A DNA stretch of 53,035 nucleotides from Desulfobacteraceae bacterium (GTDB lineage Bacteria > Desulfobacterota > Desulfobacteria > Desulfobacterales > Desulfosarcinaceae), in assembly GCA_024230435.1 (NCBI GenBank), contig JAAERL010000844.1, forward strand, positions 1-53,035. The letters run 5' to 3'. Made by a program: the position numbers and the translations under genes. Positions 8,730 through 19,000 of this stretch are shown one piece after another. Under the pieces are notes generated by a model. That model was not told the origin of the DNA. It saw only the letters and a list, made by a program, of their open reading frames with translations, and ran no database searches. How positions within the stretch are numbered: the stretch's first letter is position 1; the number at the start of each line of letters is the position of its first letter.

Positions 8730-9060
8730 ACCTTACCATAATTTAAAAATCCTCAACGGCCTTAATTGAACCAATAGCCAACCGTAAACATGGCTGCTGT
8801 AACGCTTGAGCTTCAAATGCCCGGCATGCTTGTATCTATGAAAAAACCTGCATAATTTTTGTGCAATATTTGTAACTTATTTACCTATCAAATAACCAAA
8901 GTTGGTATTACATTTAAGACTCAACTGAATAACTGCCTGTAATTTAACCATCATTAAATTTGGTACACATTTTGCATTATTTGATGTGTTGTTCGCTGCA
9001 ACTGATGCTTGCAGCAAAATATCAATCATTGGGATGGCAAATTAAATCATCAGCTGGAGG
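8730..9060 (+). other. Intergenic region upstream of pal
   Basis: A 340-base gap between the IS element and pal. It contains no credible gene. The only clear signal is the sigma-54-like promoter listed separately, and a GGAGGAG ribosome site at 9057-9063. Confidence 0.5.
8960..8976 (+). promoter_or_regulatory. Candidate sigma-54 (-24/-12) promoter of pal
   Basis: TTGGTACACATTTTGCA matches the consensus YTGGCAC-N5-TTGCA, with the GG and GC pairs at the required 12-base distance and one change (C to T) in the -24 box. The predicted start is about 10 bases downstream, leaving an 80-base leader before pal. Confidence 0.5.
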
Positions 9061-9070
9061 AGAATAGAAA

Positions 9071-9613
9071 ATGAAAAAAAACAATGTATTGTTAATTGCG
9101 TTAATGATCTTTACGATGATTACAGTAGCATGTGCAAAAAAAAACATGGACGCCCATACGGATTTTGAAGAGCTGGAAACCGAGGAAGTGGAAGCACAAT
9201 TAGACCAGGAGCAAATCGAACCCCTTGATATTGAAGATGAGCTGCTTGAACAAGACCAATTAAACGCTGAAAAAGATCGTTTCTTAAACGAAAATATTCA
9301 CTTTGAATTCAACAGCGATGTCCTGCTGCCGGAAGCCATGGTGATTTTACGCCAAAAAGCCGAATGGATCGAAACCAACCAGCAGATTCTTCAACTGGCA
9401 ATTGAAGGTCACTGTGATGAGCGCGGCACATCGGCTTATAATATGGCCCTGGGCGAAAGACGGGCCGAAGCTGTAAAGCGGTTTTTAGTAGACATGGGAA
9501 TTGATCAGGACAAATTCGAAATTCAAAGCTATGGCGAAGAAAGGCCATTAGATCCATCCCACAATGAAGAAGCCTGGTCGATAAACCGGAGAGCTGTAGT
9601 CACCGTCGACTAA
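9071..9613 (+). CDS. pal: Peptidoglycan-associated lipoprotein Pal
   Basis: Outer-membrane lipoprotein whose OmpA-like domain binds peptidoglycan and, with Tol proteins, keeps the envelope attached during division. The signal peptide ends in a lipobox with Cys21 (TVAC). An acidic linker rich in Glu and Asp follows (about 28-75), then a complete OmpA-like domain (about 78-180) with IHFEFNSD, the GHCDERGTSAYN motif and SYGEERP. Length is 180 residues, usual for the family. A strong GGAGGA site precedes the ATG. No tol or ybgF genes are adjacent, so it is encoded outside the usual tol-pal cluster. It is followed at 120 bases by a strong terminator. Confidence 0.93.
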   Translation: MKKNNVLLIALMIFTMITVACAKKNMDAHTDFEELETEEVEAQLDQEQIEPLDIEDELLEQDQLNAEKDRFLNENIHFEFNSDVLLPEAMVILRQKAEWIETNQQILQLAIEGHCDERGTSAYNMALGERRAEAVKRFLVDMGIDQDKFEIQSYGEERPLDPSHNEEAWSINRRAVVTVD

Positions 9614-9730
9614 GGCGATTTTTGTCAATCTGCTAACCGGAAACAACTATCTATATCCGCCTGTATATTACCTATATCGTATTAGGCGGAATTTACAAAT
9701 ACTGTTCATCCATCTTGGGTGGACCTAAAA

Positions 9731-9763
9731 AAAAAGCCGGATTTAAAAAATCCGGCCTTTTTG
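9731..9763. terminator. Bidirectional intrinsic terminator between pal and the YjfB-like gene
   Basis: A perfect stem GCCGGATT/AATCCGGC (9736-9756) is flanked by a run of A on the left and T on the right, so it can end transcription from pal (+) and from the convergent small gene (-). Confidence 0.85.
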
Positions 9764-9776
9764 TTTATTGCGCCCC

Positions 9777-9950
9777 TCACGCACGAATATCAAGGTGCTG
9801 GCCTATTCCCAAATCCTGGAGAAAGGCGGCAAACTGACGCTGGCCGTCTGCAATGGTTTTCATCACCTCAATTTGAATTGCTGCCGTGGCTTGCAATTCA
9901 CGTGTCATTCCGGCAACGGCCGAATTTGTACTTGCAGGTGAAATCTCCAT
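9777..9950 (-). CDS. YjfB-like small putative motility protein
   Basis: A 57-residue protein, MEISPASTN..., that resembles the YjfB putative motility family: short, mostly helical, with a central VMKTIADGQ motif and alternating Ala/Gln. I take the ATG at 9950 because GGGGAGA lies seven bases upstream; the longer frame would extend into a palindromic repeat end at 10001-10023. It is convergent with pal and shares its terminator. The family is small and poorly characterised, found next to chemotaxis or flagellar genes in some genomes; here no such neighbour is visible. Confidence 0.6.
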   Translation of the reverse strand: MEISPASTNSAVAGMTRELQATAAIQIEVMKTIADGQRQFAAFLQDLGIGQHLDIRA

Positions 9951-10000
9951 ATTTTCTCCCCTTGTCCTTAGAAAACCGGTTTGCCCGATTTTCCATTTCC

Positions 10001-10023
10001 CAAATCCCAAACAGGCTCTTAAG
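10001..10023 (-). repeat. Solo end of the AAGAGCCTGTTTGGGA repeat
   Basis: On the minus strand reads AAGAGCCTGTTTGGGATTTG, matching the inverted termini of the element at 5351-5520. No partner end is seen within 300 bases. Confidence 0.5.
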
Positions 10024-10180
10024 TTAAATATCGGGCATATATCTAAAAACTTGAACAGGTAAGCCGAGAAAAAAACAGCTCTTTATCCTTTACGCCGGGA
10101 AGAAAAATCGCTGCCCGAACCTTTAAATTACGGCAAATGTGCTTATGGTTGCTCTCAGTGGAAAAATTATGCGTTCTTAT

Positions 10181-10201
10181 CGGCATATATTCGGCATATA
10201 T
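10181..10201 (+). promoter_or_regulatory. Tandem CGGCATATAT decamers upstream of uvrA
   Basis: Two direct copies of CGGCATATAT lie 11 bases apart, one helical turn, 35-55 bases before the uvrA start; a related GGGCATATAT lies near 10031. The spacing suits a protein-binding site, and the AT-rich core could also serve as a -10 region. No LexA-type palindrome was recognised. Confidence 0.3.
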
Positions 10202-10235
10202 ATTGGGTCTGAAAAAAAATGGAGCGTAGACGTAA

Positions 10236-13200
10236 TTGAAGATGGAAAGAAAAAAATTAAGTATCTACGGAGCCCGCCAAAATAACCTTAAAAACCTGAA
10301 TTTGGACATTGCCCTTAATCAAATCACGGTAATTACCGGCGTAAGCGGATCGGGAAAATCTTCATTGGCTTTCGATACTTTGTATGCCGAGGGTCAACGC
10401 CGGTACGTGGAAACGTTTTCGTCTTATGCCCGCCAGTTTATGGACCGCATGGACCGGCCCCAAGTCAACCGGATTACCGGAGTGCCGCCGGCTATTGCCA
10501 TTGACCGCAAAGACCCGGTTCGCACCTCGCGCTCAACTGTCGGCACCATGACCGAGATAACCGATTACGTAAAACTGCTTTTTGCCCGCCAGGGGGTTCT
10601 TCATTGCCGCCAATGCGGCCATAGTGTCATTGCCGAATCACCCGAGACCGTCTGGCAGGTTCTGGGCAAACAAAAAAGGGCTGTCATCACTTTTCCCTGG
10701 CGGCTTGCCAGTCAAGACAATTCTTCGCAAAAACAAATTGAAGAAGCTATCAAAGACCTTCTGCGCATGGGCTACGGCCGCTTTTTTTCCGATGGCGTTG
10801 TTGAAGATTTAACGGCAGTGCCGGCAGCCGGTTTCAAAGACCAGATAGATGTGGTTGCCGACCGGCTCGTGCTAAAACCGGATCAACGGCAACGAGCGAT
10901 AGACTCTCTGGAGACGGCCATGCGGTTTGGAGCAGGCAGAACGGACGTTTGGATCGATGGGCAACGTCACAGCTTTTCAAATCAATTGCATTGCGCCCGT
11001 TGTGATATTGATTACCCGCCTGTGTTGCCCGGTATTTTTTCGTTTAACAGTCCAACGGGCGCCTGCGATACATGCCGCGGGTTTGGAAGAGTCATCGATA
11101 TCGATCTTGATCTAATTATTCCGAATCCAAATCTGTCACTATCAGATGGCGCTATCAAACCCTGGGGTGATGAATTCGATGCGCGCCATGAATACTATGA
11201 TTTAGAAAAATTTTGCGCCCGCGAAAACATTAGCATGGATAAGGCGTTCAATAAATTAAGCGCGTCCCAGCAAAAGGCCATTATTGAGGGGACTTCGTCT
11301 TATTACGGTATTCGCGGATTTTTCAAATGGCTCGAGGGCAGAACCTACAAAATGCATGTCAGGGTCTACCTGTCACGTTACCGCAGCTATGACATATGCA
11401 AAAGCTGTAATGGCGCACGATTTAAACCGGAGCCCTTGCTTTATCAAATCAACGGATGCAACATTGCTGATTTTTACGCGATGAGTGTCAACCAGGCTCT
11501 TGAATTCGCCCTGGACCTGGAAAAACAAAACCGGGATGAAGCTTCGGCTCTTGTACTGACCCAAATCGTCTCCAGGCTCACCTACCTTAAAGATGTGGGA
11601 CTCGATTACCTGACCTTAGATCGCCAGTCCCGCACCTTATCCGGCGGCGAAGTCCAACGAACAGCGCTTGCATCATCACTTGGCAGTTCCCTGGTAAATT
11701 GCCTGTATGTACTCGATGAACCCAGCATCGGGCTTCATCCCCGTGACAACCAGCGCCTGATCGGAATTTTAGAGCGCCTGCGCAATCTGCCCAATACAAT
11801 AGTGGTGGTTGAACATGATCCTGCCATAATTGAATCCGCGGATTACCTGCTTGACCTGGGCCCAAAAGCCGGTGAACAAGGCGGACAGATTATGTATTTT
11901 GGCCCGGCAAAACAAATAGGCGTCCAACCGGAAACAACCGGGGACAGTCTGACAGCCGACTATTTATCCGGGCGCAAACAAATCCATATTCCGGATCAAC
12001 GCCGCAAGCCAAAGGCCGGGCAATACCTGACCATAAAAAAAGCTTCCGAACATAACTTAAACAACATCGACATCCGAATTCCACTGGGTTTGTTTGTATG
12101 CCTGACTGGTGTCAGTGGTTCGGGAAAATCCACACTTGCTGAAAATATTCTTTACCGGGGACTTAAAAGGAATTTGGGACTGCCCGATGGCGTACCCGGT
12201 CAACACCAGGGTATTCAGGGCGGATCGCAAATTGGAGCCGTTGAACTGGTGGATCAACGGCCCATAGGCCGAACTCCCAGGGCAAACATCCTGACCTACA
12301 CTAAGGCTATGGATACGGTACGCAAACTGCTGGCTGGAACCGAACAAGCTCAAAAACAGGGATTTGGAGCTGGACACTTTTCCTTCAACGTGGCGGCAGG
12401 CCGCTGCGAAACCTGCAAGGGCGAAGGCTTTGAAGTTGTGGAAATGCAATTTTTGTCAGATGTTCTGACAACCTGCCCGGATTGCGCAGGACGCAGGTTC
12501 AAGCCGCAAATTCTGGAAATAACTTACCGTGATAAATCCATTGACCACATCCTGCAAATGACCGTAACACAGGCGCTGGAATTCTTTGTCGATCAATCTA
12601 AAATCGTATCCGCCTTAAAACCATTGACCGCTGTCGGCTTAGGCTACCTTCGACTCGGTCAACCCATATCGACATTTTCAGGTGGTGAGGCCCAACGCCT
12701 CAAGCTATCAAAATATTTGACCAACAGCGGCCGGCATAGCTTGCTGATTTTTGACGAGCCTACAACCGGCCTTCATTTCGAGGATATCAGAATCCTGCTC
12801 CAAGCCATGCAGCAACTGGTTGACTACGGTAATACAGTGCTCGTCATTGAGCATAATCTGGATATGATCAAATCCGCGGATTGGATAATCGATCTGGGAC
12901 CCGAAGGCGGAAATCGTGGAGGAAACCTTGTTGTTCAGGGACCGCCGGAAAAAATTGCAGACCACAGTCAGTCCCATACCGCGCATTTTTTACGCCCCTG
13001 CCTCCAGGGTCCGGAAAAAAAACCGGATTCTATGCCCCAGCCCTATTCGTGGATGGAACATAACACGGCTGATTCTATCGACGTTCACGGAGCAAAGGAA
13101 CACAACCTTAAAAATGTGGATGTGTCCATACCTCATAACCAACTGGTGGTGCTGACCGGTGTAAGCGGCTCGGGTAAATCAAGCCTGGCCTTTGACATCC

Positions 13201-15575
13201 TATTTTCCGAAGGCCAGCGCCGTTACCTGGAAACCCTGGCGCCTTATGCCCGGCAATATATTAAAGTGCTGGAAAGGCCGGAAGTGGACTTGGTTGAAGG
13301 TCTTTCGCCAACGGTAGCCATCGAACAACGCGTCAGTCACAGCAGCAGACGTTCGACCGTGGCAACGTTAACCGAGGTTTACCATTTCCTGCGCCTGTTG
13401 TACGCCAAGCTGGGTTCGCCGTATTGCCCAGGCTGCGCCCGCTCGCTGGTGCGCCAAAGCCCCGAAGAGCTTTATAGGCAAATCAGCAACAAAAAAAACC
13501 GCCGCCATGCAGTGTTACTGGCTCCCAAAATATCCGGGCGAAAAGGGTTTCACAAAACCGTGTTGGCCAAGGCGTTGAAAGACGGTTATCAGCAAGCCAA
13601 AATTGATGGCAAAATCATGCAGATAGTGCCCGGCATGGCGCTAAGCCGGTATCACACCCATGATATCGATCTGGTTATCGGTTCCGCCGCCAAAACCGGA
13701 CGCGCACTTGAAGCATTGATTAAACAGGCTTTAAAACAAGGGGATAACAGTCTAATTTTTTATGAGGAAAAAAAAGATAGCGAGCAAGTTTTCAGCCTAA
13801 GCGGTCAATGCCCCGGTTGCGGCATCGGCGCTGTTACCCCAGACCCCCGATTGTTTTCATTTAATTCACCCCAAGGCGCCTGCAAGGCCTGCGCCGGGCT
13901 GGGCAGCCTCGCCGATGATGAAAACGAAACCTCTGACGAACAGGTTTGCCCTCAGTGTAAAGGCAGCCGCTTAAAACCCGAAGCCCTGTCCATCAGGGTA
14001 AACGATCACAGCTTATGGGACCTGGTGCAACTGAATGCTCAAAGCTTGCAAGCTGTTCTGGATTCACTCTCATTTGCAGATCATCAACTGCCCCTTGCAA
14101 AGCCCATTATGGCTGAACTGCAAACCCGCCTGGCATTGATGAACCGTCTGGGACTCGGGTATCTGTCACTTTGCCGTTCAGGAAACACCTTGTCCGGCGG
14201 CGAAGCCCAGCGGGTCAGGCTGGCCGCCCAATTAGGTTCCAACTTAACCGGGGTAACCTACATCCTCGATGAGCCAACCATTGGACTGCACCCAAGGGAC
14301 AACCACATGCTGATAGAAGCCCTGACCGAACTGCGCGACCGCGGCAACACCATTCTTGTGGTCGAACACGATGAAGAAACCATCCGCGCTGCGGATACGC
14401 TTATTGACTTAGGGCCCGGCGCAGGAAAAAACGGAGGACAGATTGTCGTAACCGGAACATTGGATGATTTGCGAAATGAACCGGCATCGGTCACCGGAGC
14501 CGTTATCGACAGCTCGCTGGGCACTGCGGTATGGCGTAAACGCCCCTGCCACCGTCAAAAAGCCCTGCGCATCCAGGGCGCACGGATACATAACTTAAGA
14601 AATGCAAATGTCAGGATACCCCTTAATCGATTTATTTGCGTCACAGGCGTCAGCGGATCGGGAAAATCAAGCCTGGTCAAGGCCACTATTTACAAGGGGC
14701 TGAAAAACCGCCTTCAAAACAAGAAGCGGGTAAAAGACAATGAGCTTTTCAGCAAAATAGAAGGCTGGGAATCAATCAAACGCGTACTTGAAGTTGACCA
14801 CAGCCCCATCGGCCGCACACCGCGCTCGGTTCCGGCATCTTATGTGGGATTTCTCACCAGCATCCGGCAGTTAATAGCCCAAACCCCCGAAGCGCGCGCA
14901 AGGGGATATAAAGCATCACGATTTTCATTTAATGTTGCCCAGGGGCATTGCCCTGCATGCAAAGGCCAGGGCCGGCCTAAAGTGGCCATGTCATTTTTAC
15001 CCGATGTCTATGTGCCGTGTGACGTATGCCGGGGGGCGCGATTCAACGCCGAAACCCTGGAGGTTCGGTATAAAGGCAAAACCATTGCCGAAATTCTTCA
15101 AATGACCTTTGCCGAGGCCCTTATCTTTTTTGCGGCAATACCACGTATCCGCAAGGCGATTCAATTTGTGTGCGATATTGGCCTGGGCTATCTTCAGCTC
15201 GGCCAGCCAAGCCCAACCCTTTCGGGCGGCGAAGCCCAACGCATAAAACTTGCCAGGGAAATGGCCGTACCGGCCAACGGGCATACCTTATATATATTAG
15301 ATGAACCCACCACCGGCTTGCACCCGGCCGATGTAAACCGCTTACTGGAAATTCTGCAAGACCTGGTAGACCGGGGCAACACCATCGTAGCTGTTGAGCA
15401 CAACCTGGATATGATCCAGTCGGCCGACTACATCATTGATTTAGGGCCTGAAGGCGGCGAAAACGGCGGAAAGATAGTTGCAGCGGGATCGGTGAGTCAG
15501 ATGCTGCAAAAAACAAAAAAATCCCACACGGCCAGGTACCTTACGCGATATTTGGACAACAAGCCGAGCAATTGA
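10236..15575 (+). CDS. uvrA: Double-length excinuclease ABC subunit A (tandem UvrA)
   Basis: Damage-recognition ATPase of nucleotide excision repair. At 1779 residues it is about twice the usual 940, because two UvrA units are fused head to tail. Four Walker A motifs of the form GVSGSGKS occur near residues 35, 625, 975 and 1470, and there are four ABC signatures (LSGGE or FSGGE, each followed by xQR). Paired CxxC zinc modules (CDTCRGFG, CETCKGEGF, CKACAGLGS, CPACKGQG) are kept in both units. UvrA normally dimerises, so the fusion may act as a built-in dimer. Similar double UvrA proteins are known in Chlamydia and some other lineages. The start is TTG at 10236 (GGAG 11 bases upstream) or ATG at 10242. 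No other repair gene is adjacent. Confidence 0.92.
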   Translation: MKMERKKLSIYGARQNNLKNLNLDIALNQITVITGVSGSGKSSLAFDTLYAEGQRRYVETFSSYARQFMDRMDRPQVNRITGVPPAIAIDRKDPVRTSRSTVGTMTEITDYVKLLFARQGVLHCRQCGHSVIAESPETVWQVLGKQKRAVITFPWRLASQDNSSQKQIEEAIKDLLRMGYGRFFSDGVVEDLTAVPAAGFKDQIDVVADRLVLKPDQRQRAIDSLETAMRFGAGRTDVWIDGQRHSFSNQLHCARCDIDYPPVLPGIFSFNSPTGACDTCRGFGRVIDIDLDLIIPNPNLSLSDGAIKPWGDEFDARHEYYDLEKFCARENISMDKAFNKLSASQQKAIIEGTSSYYGIRGFFKWLEGRTYKMHVRVYLSRYRSYDICKSCNGARFKPEPLLYQINGCNIADFYAMSVNQALEFALDLEKQNRDEASALVLTQIVSRLTYLKDVGLDYLTLDRQSRTLSGGEVQRTALASSLGSSLVNCLYVLDEPSIGLHPRDNQRLIGILERLRNLPNTIVVVEHDPAIIESADYLLDLGPKAGEQGGQIMYFGPAKQIGVQPETTGDSLTADYLSGRKQIHIPDQRRKPKAGQYLTIKKASEHNLNNIDIRIPLGLFVCLTGVSGSGKSTLAENILYRGLKRNLGLPDGVPGQHQGIQGGSQIGAVELVDQRPIGRTPRANILTYTKAMDTVRKLLAGTEQAQKQGFGAGHFSFNVAAGRCETCKGEGFEVVEMQFLSDVLTTCPDCAGRRFKPQILEITYRDKSIDHILQMTVTQALEFFVDQSKIVSALKPLTAVGLGYLRLGQPISTFSGGEAQRLKLSKYLTNSGRHSLLIFDEPTTGLHFEDIRILLQAMQQLVDYGNTVLVIEHNLDMIKSADWIIDLGPEGGNRGGNLVVQGPPEKIADHSQSHTAHFLRPCLQGPEKKPDSMPQPYSWMEHNTADSIDVHGAKEHNLKNVDVSIPHNQLVVLTGVSGSGKSSLAFDILFSEGQRRYLETLAPYARQYIKVLERPEVDLVEGLSPTVAIEQRVSHSSRRSTVATLTEVYHFLRLLYAKLGSPYCPGCARSLVRQSPEELYRQISNKKNRRHAVLLAPKISGRKGFHKTVLAKALKDGYQQAKIDGKIMQIVPGMALSRYHTHDIDLVIGSAAKTGRALEALIKQALKQGDNSLIFYEEKKDSEQVFSLSGQCPGCGIGAVTPDPRLFSFNSPQGACKACAGLGSLADDENETSDEQVCPQCKGSRLKPEALSIRVNDHSLWDLVQLNAQSLQAVLDSLSFADHQLPLAKPIMAELQTRLALMNRLGLGYLSLCRSGNTLSGGEAQRVRLAAQLGSNLTGVTYILDEPTIGLHPRDNHMLIEALTELRDRGNTILVVEHDEETIRAADTLIDLGPGAGKNGGQIVVTGTLDDLRNEPASVTGAVIDSSLGTAVWRKRPCHRQKALRIQGARIHNLRNANVRIPLNRFICVTGVSGSGKSSLVKATIYKGLKNRLQNKKRVKDNELFSKIEGWESIKRVLEVDHSPIGRTPRSVPASYVGFLTSIRQLIAQTPEARARGYKASRFSFNVAQGHCPACKGQGRPKVAMSFLPDVYVPCDVCRGARFNAETLEVRYKGKTIAEILQMTFAEALIFFAAIPRIRKAIQFVCDIGLGYLQLGQPSPTLSGGEAQRIKLAREMAVPANGHTLYILDEPTTGLHPADVNRLLEILQDLVDRGNTIVAVEHNLDMIQSADYIIDLGPEGGENGGKIVAAGSVSQMLQKTKKSHTARYLTRYLDNKPSN

Positions 15576-15606
15576 GGCGATTTTTGTTAAATAATATAAA
15601 TCGCCT
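15575..15606. repeat. Minimal palindrome of the AGGCGATT family
   Basis: AGGCGATTT..AAATCGCCT, 32 bases, overlapping the last base of the uvrA stop codon. An almost identical copy lies at 21969-22000 as part of the large direct repeat. Confidence 0.6.
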
Positions 15607-15927
15607 AAGGTATTGAAAATAAATTTGAACGTAGTGCAGCATAGGTTTTAGCCCGCAACTGGCCGGTGTCCATCCGGTAATGCCAGATACGGGCCATTGG
15701 ATGACTTTTTCGAATACACACGATTAGTCATTCTATTTGATTTGCTCGCCGTCCATGAATACTTGGACTTTTATGTCTTTGGCGACAACGTTTGCAAAAC
15801 CCAAGGCCCGCTCATTATCGGCAGCCAGCTTAAACGTTACCGTATTGTTGCAAAGACACTTGGCGACAATACCGGCAGGGCTGACCGTTTCAAATCGATA
15901 AACAAAAAAAACTTCAACTATTGGTTT
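15577..15927 (+). repeat. Left copy of the 330-bp island-flanking direct repeat
   Basis: 15577-15906 matches 21970-22299 with only about six mismatches (roughly 98% identity) at a constant offset of 6393. Past 15906 the similarity resumes with the sequence around 22575 (AAAACTTCAACTA), so this copy carries an internal deletion of about 275 bases relative to the right one. The two copies bracket the STAND-nuclease and toxin-antitoxin genes. Confidence 0.85.
15724..15905 (-). pseudogene. 3' fragment of the duplicated lipoprotein gene
   Basis: On the minus strand this encodes the same C-terminal 60 or so residues (ETVSPAGIVAKCLCNN...) as the intact lipoprotein gene at 22126-22527, ending in the same VFMDGEQIK. 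The 5' part, including signal peptide and start, was removed by the internal deletion, so it cannot be expressed as a lipoprotein. It dates the duplication as recent, since only a few bases differ. From 15930 to 16076 there is AT-rich sequence with no clear promoter. Confidence 0.8.
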
Positions 15928-16076
15928 AGGAATTCAAGATAATGTACGCAAATATTCAGCTTCCGAACAGACTTAAATTGTCAATAAAGATGGTGTATTA
16001 GATTAGCGTACACATGGCTTTATTTACAATCCTCATATATAATGGCAATCAAAATACACAATAACACTTGTAGAGA

Positions 16077-19000
16077 ATGCATATGGAAAACCATGTTCCA
16101 TTAGAGAGACAATTTTCGTCTGTCCCTAAAAGTAATAAAGAGGCGGAAAGGGACGAAATCCTAACAATTTGGGGCCATATCAAACCAAAGACCTGGGATG
16201 ATATGGACCACGAATTTCGTTGCGTCATTATAGCGGAAGCTGGTGCGGGCAAGACCGAAGAATTAAGGCAACGTGCGAGTGTACTGACGAATCAGGGGAA
16301 GCCTGCCTTCTTTATCCGTATTGAGGATATCGAATCTGATTTCTATAAGGCGTTTGAGATAGGCGGGGAAACTCAATTCCAGTCATGGTTGGAATCGACC
16401 GGGGAAGCATGGTTTTTCTTAGATTCTGTCGATGAGGCGAGGCTTGAAAATCCTAGAATCTTCAAAAAAGCGCTGCGCTGTTTTGCCAAAGGCATACAAA
16501 GAGGTGCGCACAGAGCGCACATTTACCTCTCCAGCCGACCATACGCATGGCGTCCGCGGGAAGATCGGAGTCTATTGGATGAGATCCTTTTCCTTGCGGC
16601 CCCGAAGGAGGGTGAAAGCGGAAAAGACGCTCAAAAAGCTGAACCGCAAAGCTCGCTCACGATTTACATGATGCGGCACTTAGATAAAAAAAAAATTCGG
16701 CGCTTTTGCAAGGCTCGTGGAACGAAAAATATCGATTGTCTGTTACATGAAATTGAACGTGCCAACATTTGGAAGCTGGCAGAACGACCATTTGATCTCG
16801 AAGGTATAATAGCAAAATGGGATAAAGATAATAAACTTGGCGGACGTTTGGAGTTGCTTCGTCACAACATTGATAAGCGGCTACGCGACGATCATAACAC
16901 CGACCGTGGACAACGACAGCCACTGAAGATGGAAAAAGCGCGACAAGGTGCTCGCCGACTTGCTGCTGCAGTCATATTGACTGGGATGCCCGGCTTAAAT
17001 GTACCTGATGTAGCATCGGATAAACCTGGTATCGATGCTGAAACTGTTCTTGACGATTGGAACCCAAAGGATGTGCGCACGCTACTGGAACGCGGAATTT
17101 TCAATGATGTCATTTTTGGAGCAGTGCGGTTTCGGCATCGGGATGTTCGCGAACTGCTTGCTGCTGAATGGTTTGATGGTTTGCTGAAGGCGGGCAACAG
17201 TCGCCATAAGGTCCAAAACCTTTTCTTCCGTGAGCGATATGGAGAAAAAATCGTTACACCACGGCTTCGACCAATTTTACCTTGGCTTATTCTGTTCGAT
17301 GATGAAATTCGTCGTCGGTCACTGGAGGTTAGCACTGAAATAGCAGTGGAGGGCGGCGAACCATCCCGACTGCCTTTGCCTGAAAGACAGAAGATCCTAG
17401 CGGATATTGTCCGGCGGATTGTCTCAAATGAAGATGACCGTTCTGCACGAGACAATAGTGCGATTGCGCGGTTCGCGAATTCTGACCTTGCGGGAGACGT
17501 GCAGCAACTTATCAACAGATTCGTAGACAACGACGATGCCATCTTTTTTCTCGGCAGACTTGTCTGGCAGGGAGAAATGGCTGACTGTATCGCTCCGCTC
17601 GTTACGATTGCAGCAGACGGTACGCGAGGGATTTATGCGAGGAAAGCTTCCGCCCGTGCAGTTATGACATGCGGATCAGCGGAGCAGAAACAAAGCCTGT
17701 GGCAAAAACTCATAGAAAACAATGCCTGTATTCCGTATGAATTGCTTGTGGAATTGGTTGAAGAAACGGAGTCTGATAGCCACAGCATCAAGCATATGTT
17801 GACCTCACTGGGTAAATTGCCTCCTTGCGGACAATACGAAGTCGCTGTCCTTAGCCGTTCATTTCATGAATTTGTTGAAAGGTTGCCTATTGACGGCGAT
17901 CAACAGGCCATAACCCAACTTCTTGACGGACTATATGCCTATCTAAAGAGGGAACCCTATGTCGAGCGTCGAGATTGCCGTGTTTCGGAAGAATACGCAT
18001 GGCTTATAAGTCCCGCTACGCATGCGGTAGAAAGACTGGTAGAAGCACGAAGCTCGGTGGCGTTAGGTAAGACAGCCCTACCCATAATGCTAATGATTCC
18101 AGCCTTACGGAATTGGCACAACAATAATCTCAGCGAGCATAAAAGCAATTTGCAAACACTTGTCCCCGGTTGGCCAGAACTAAATGATGCCCTTTATTGG
18201 GCCAGCATCGAGCAGGCACGTGCTGCCAAGGCTGAGAATTCAAGTGAACCTTTTACCACTGATTCGTCTGTTTCCTTGCATGGGCATTTTTGGAACTTCG
18301 ATAAGAATTGCCTGTCAAGGCTATTAGACTACACTCGTTCTCGCGCACTCCAGGATGACAAGCTGGTCGCACTTAGCACGGCGTATAGAGTCTATGTGCG
18401 ATCGGATAAGCCGTTGCACATTCTGAAAAGTCTGCAAGATGTTGTGGCTGATGATTCCATCTTGCAAGATCAGTTGAGCAATCTGCTCAACCCGCCAGTA
18501 TCAGAGGCGATGCGAAAGTCCGAAGAAGAACAAGCAGAATATAAACGAACTATAGAAGATATGGAAGAACGAAAAAAGCAGGATCGTGATACGTGGATAG
18601 AGAGCTTATGCGCTAATCCAGATATAGTCCGCAATCCACCGAACCTGAAGCCGGGAGAAATCACCAACGATCAACACAGGTTGATGCGTGAATTGCAGGA
18701 CCTTAGTTCGAAAACTGACCGCCTCTCTAAGTCCGCAAACTGGCAGGCGCTCATTCCAGACTTCGGTGAATCAGTTGCCCGCGCTTATCGTGATGCTGCT
18801 GTCAAGCATTGGCGGCATTATCTACCGAATCTGCGGTCCGAGGGAGCACAGGGCAACAGGATTCCGCACTCTCTGATCGTTGCTATGGCCGGCCTTGAGA
18901 TTGAAGCAACTGAGAAGCCTGAATTTCCGGACAATTTAGATGATACACAGGTCCGTCACGCTTTGCGCTATATCACCTGGAAACTTAACGGATTTCCCAG

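Noticed and set aside
15697-15942. Plus-strand ORF of 81 residues, repeated at 22090-22398
   Set aside because: It is the antisense of the duplicated lipoprotein gene, whose minus-strand frame has lipobox, RBS and a coherent protein.
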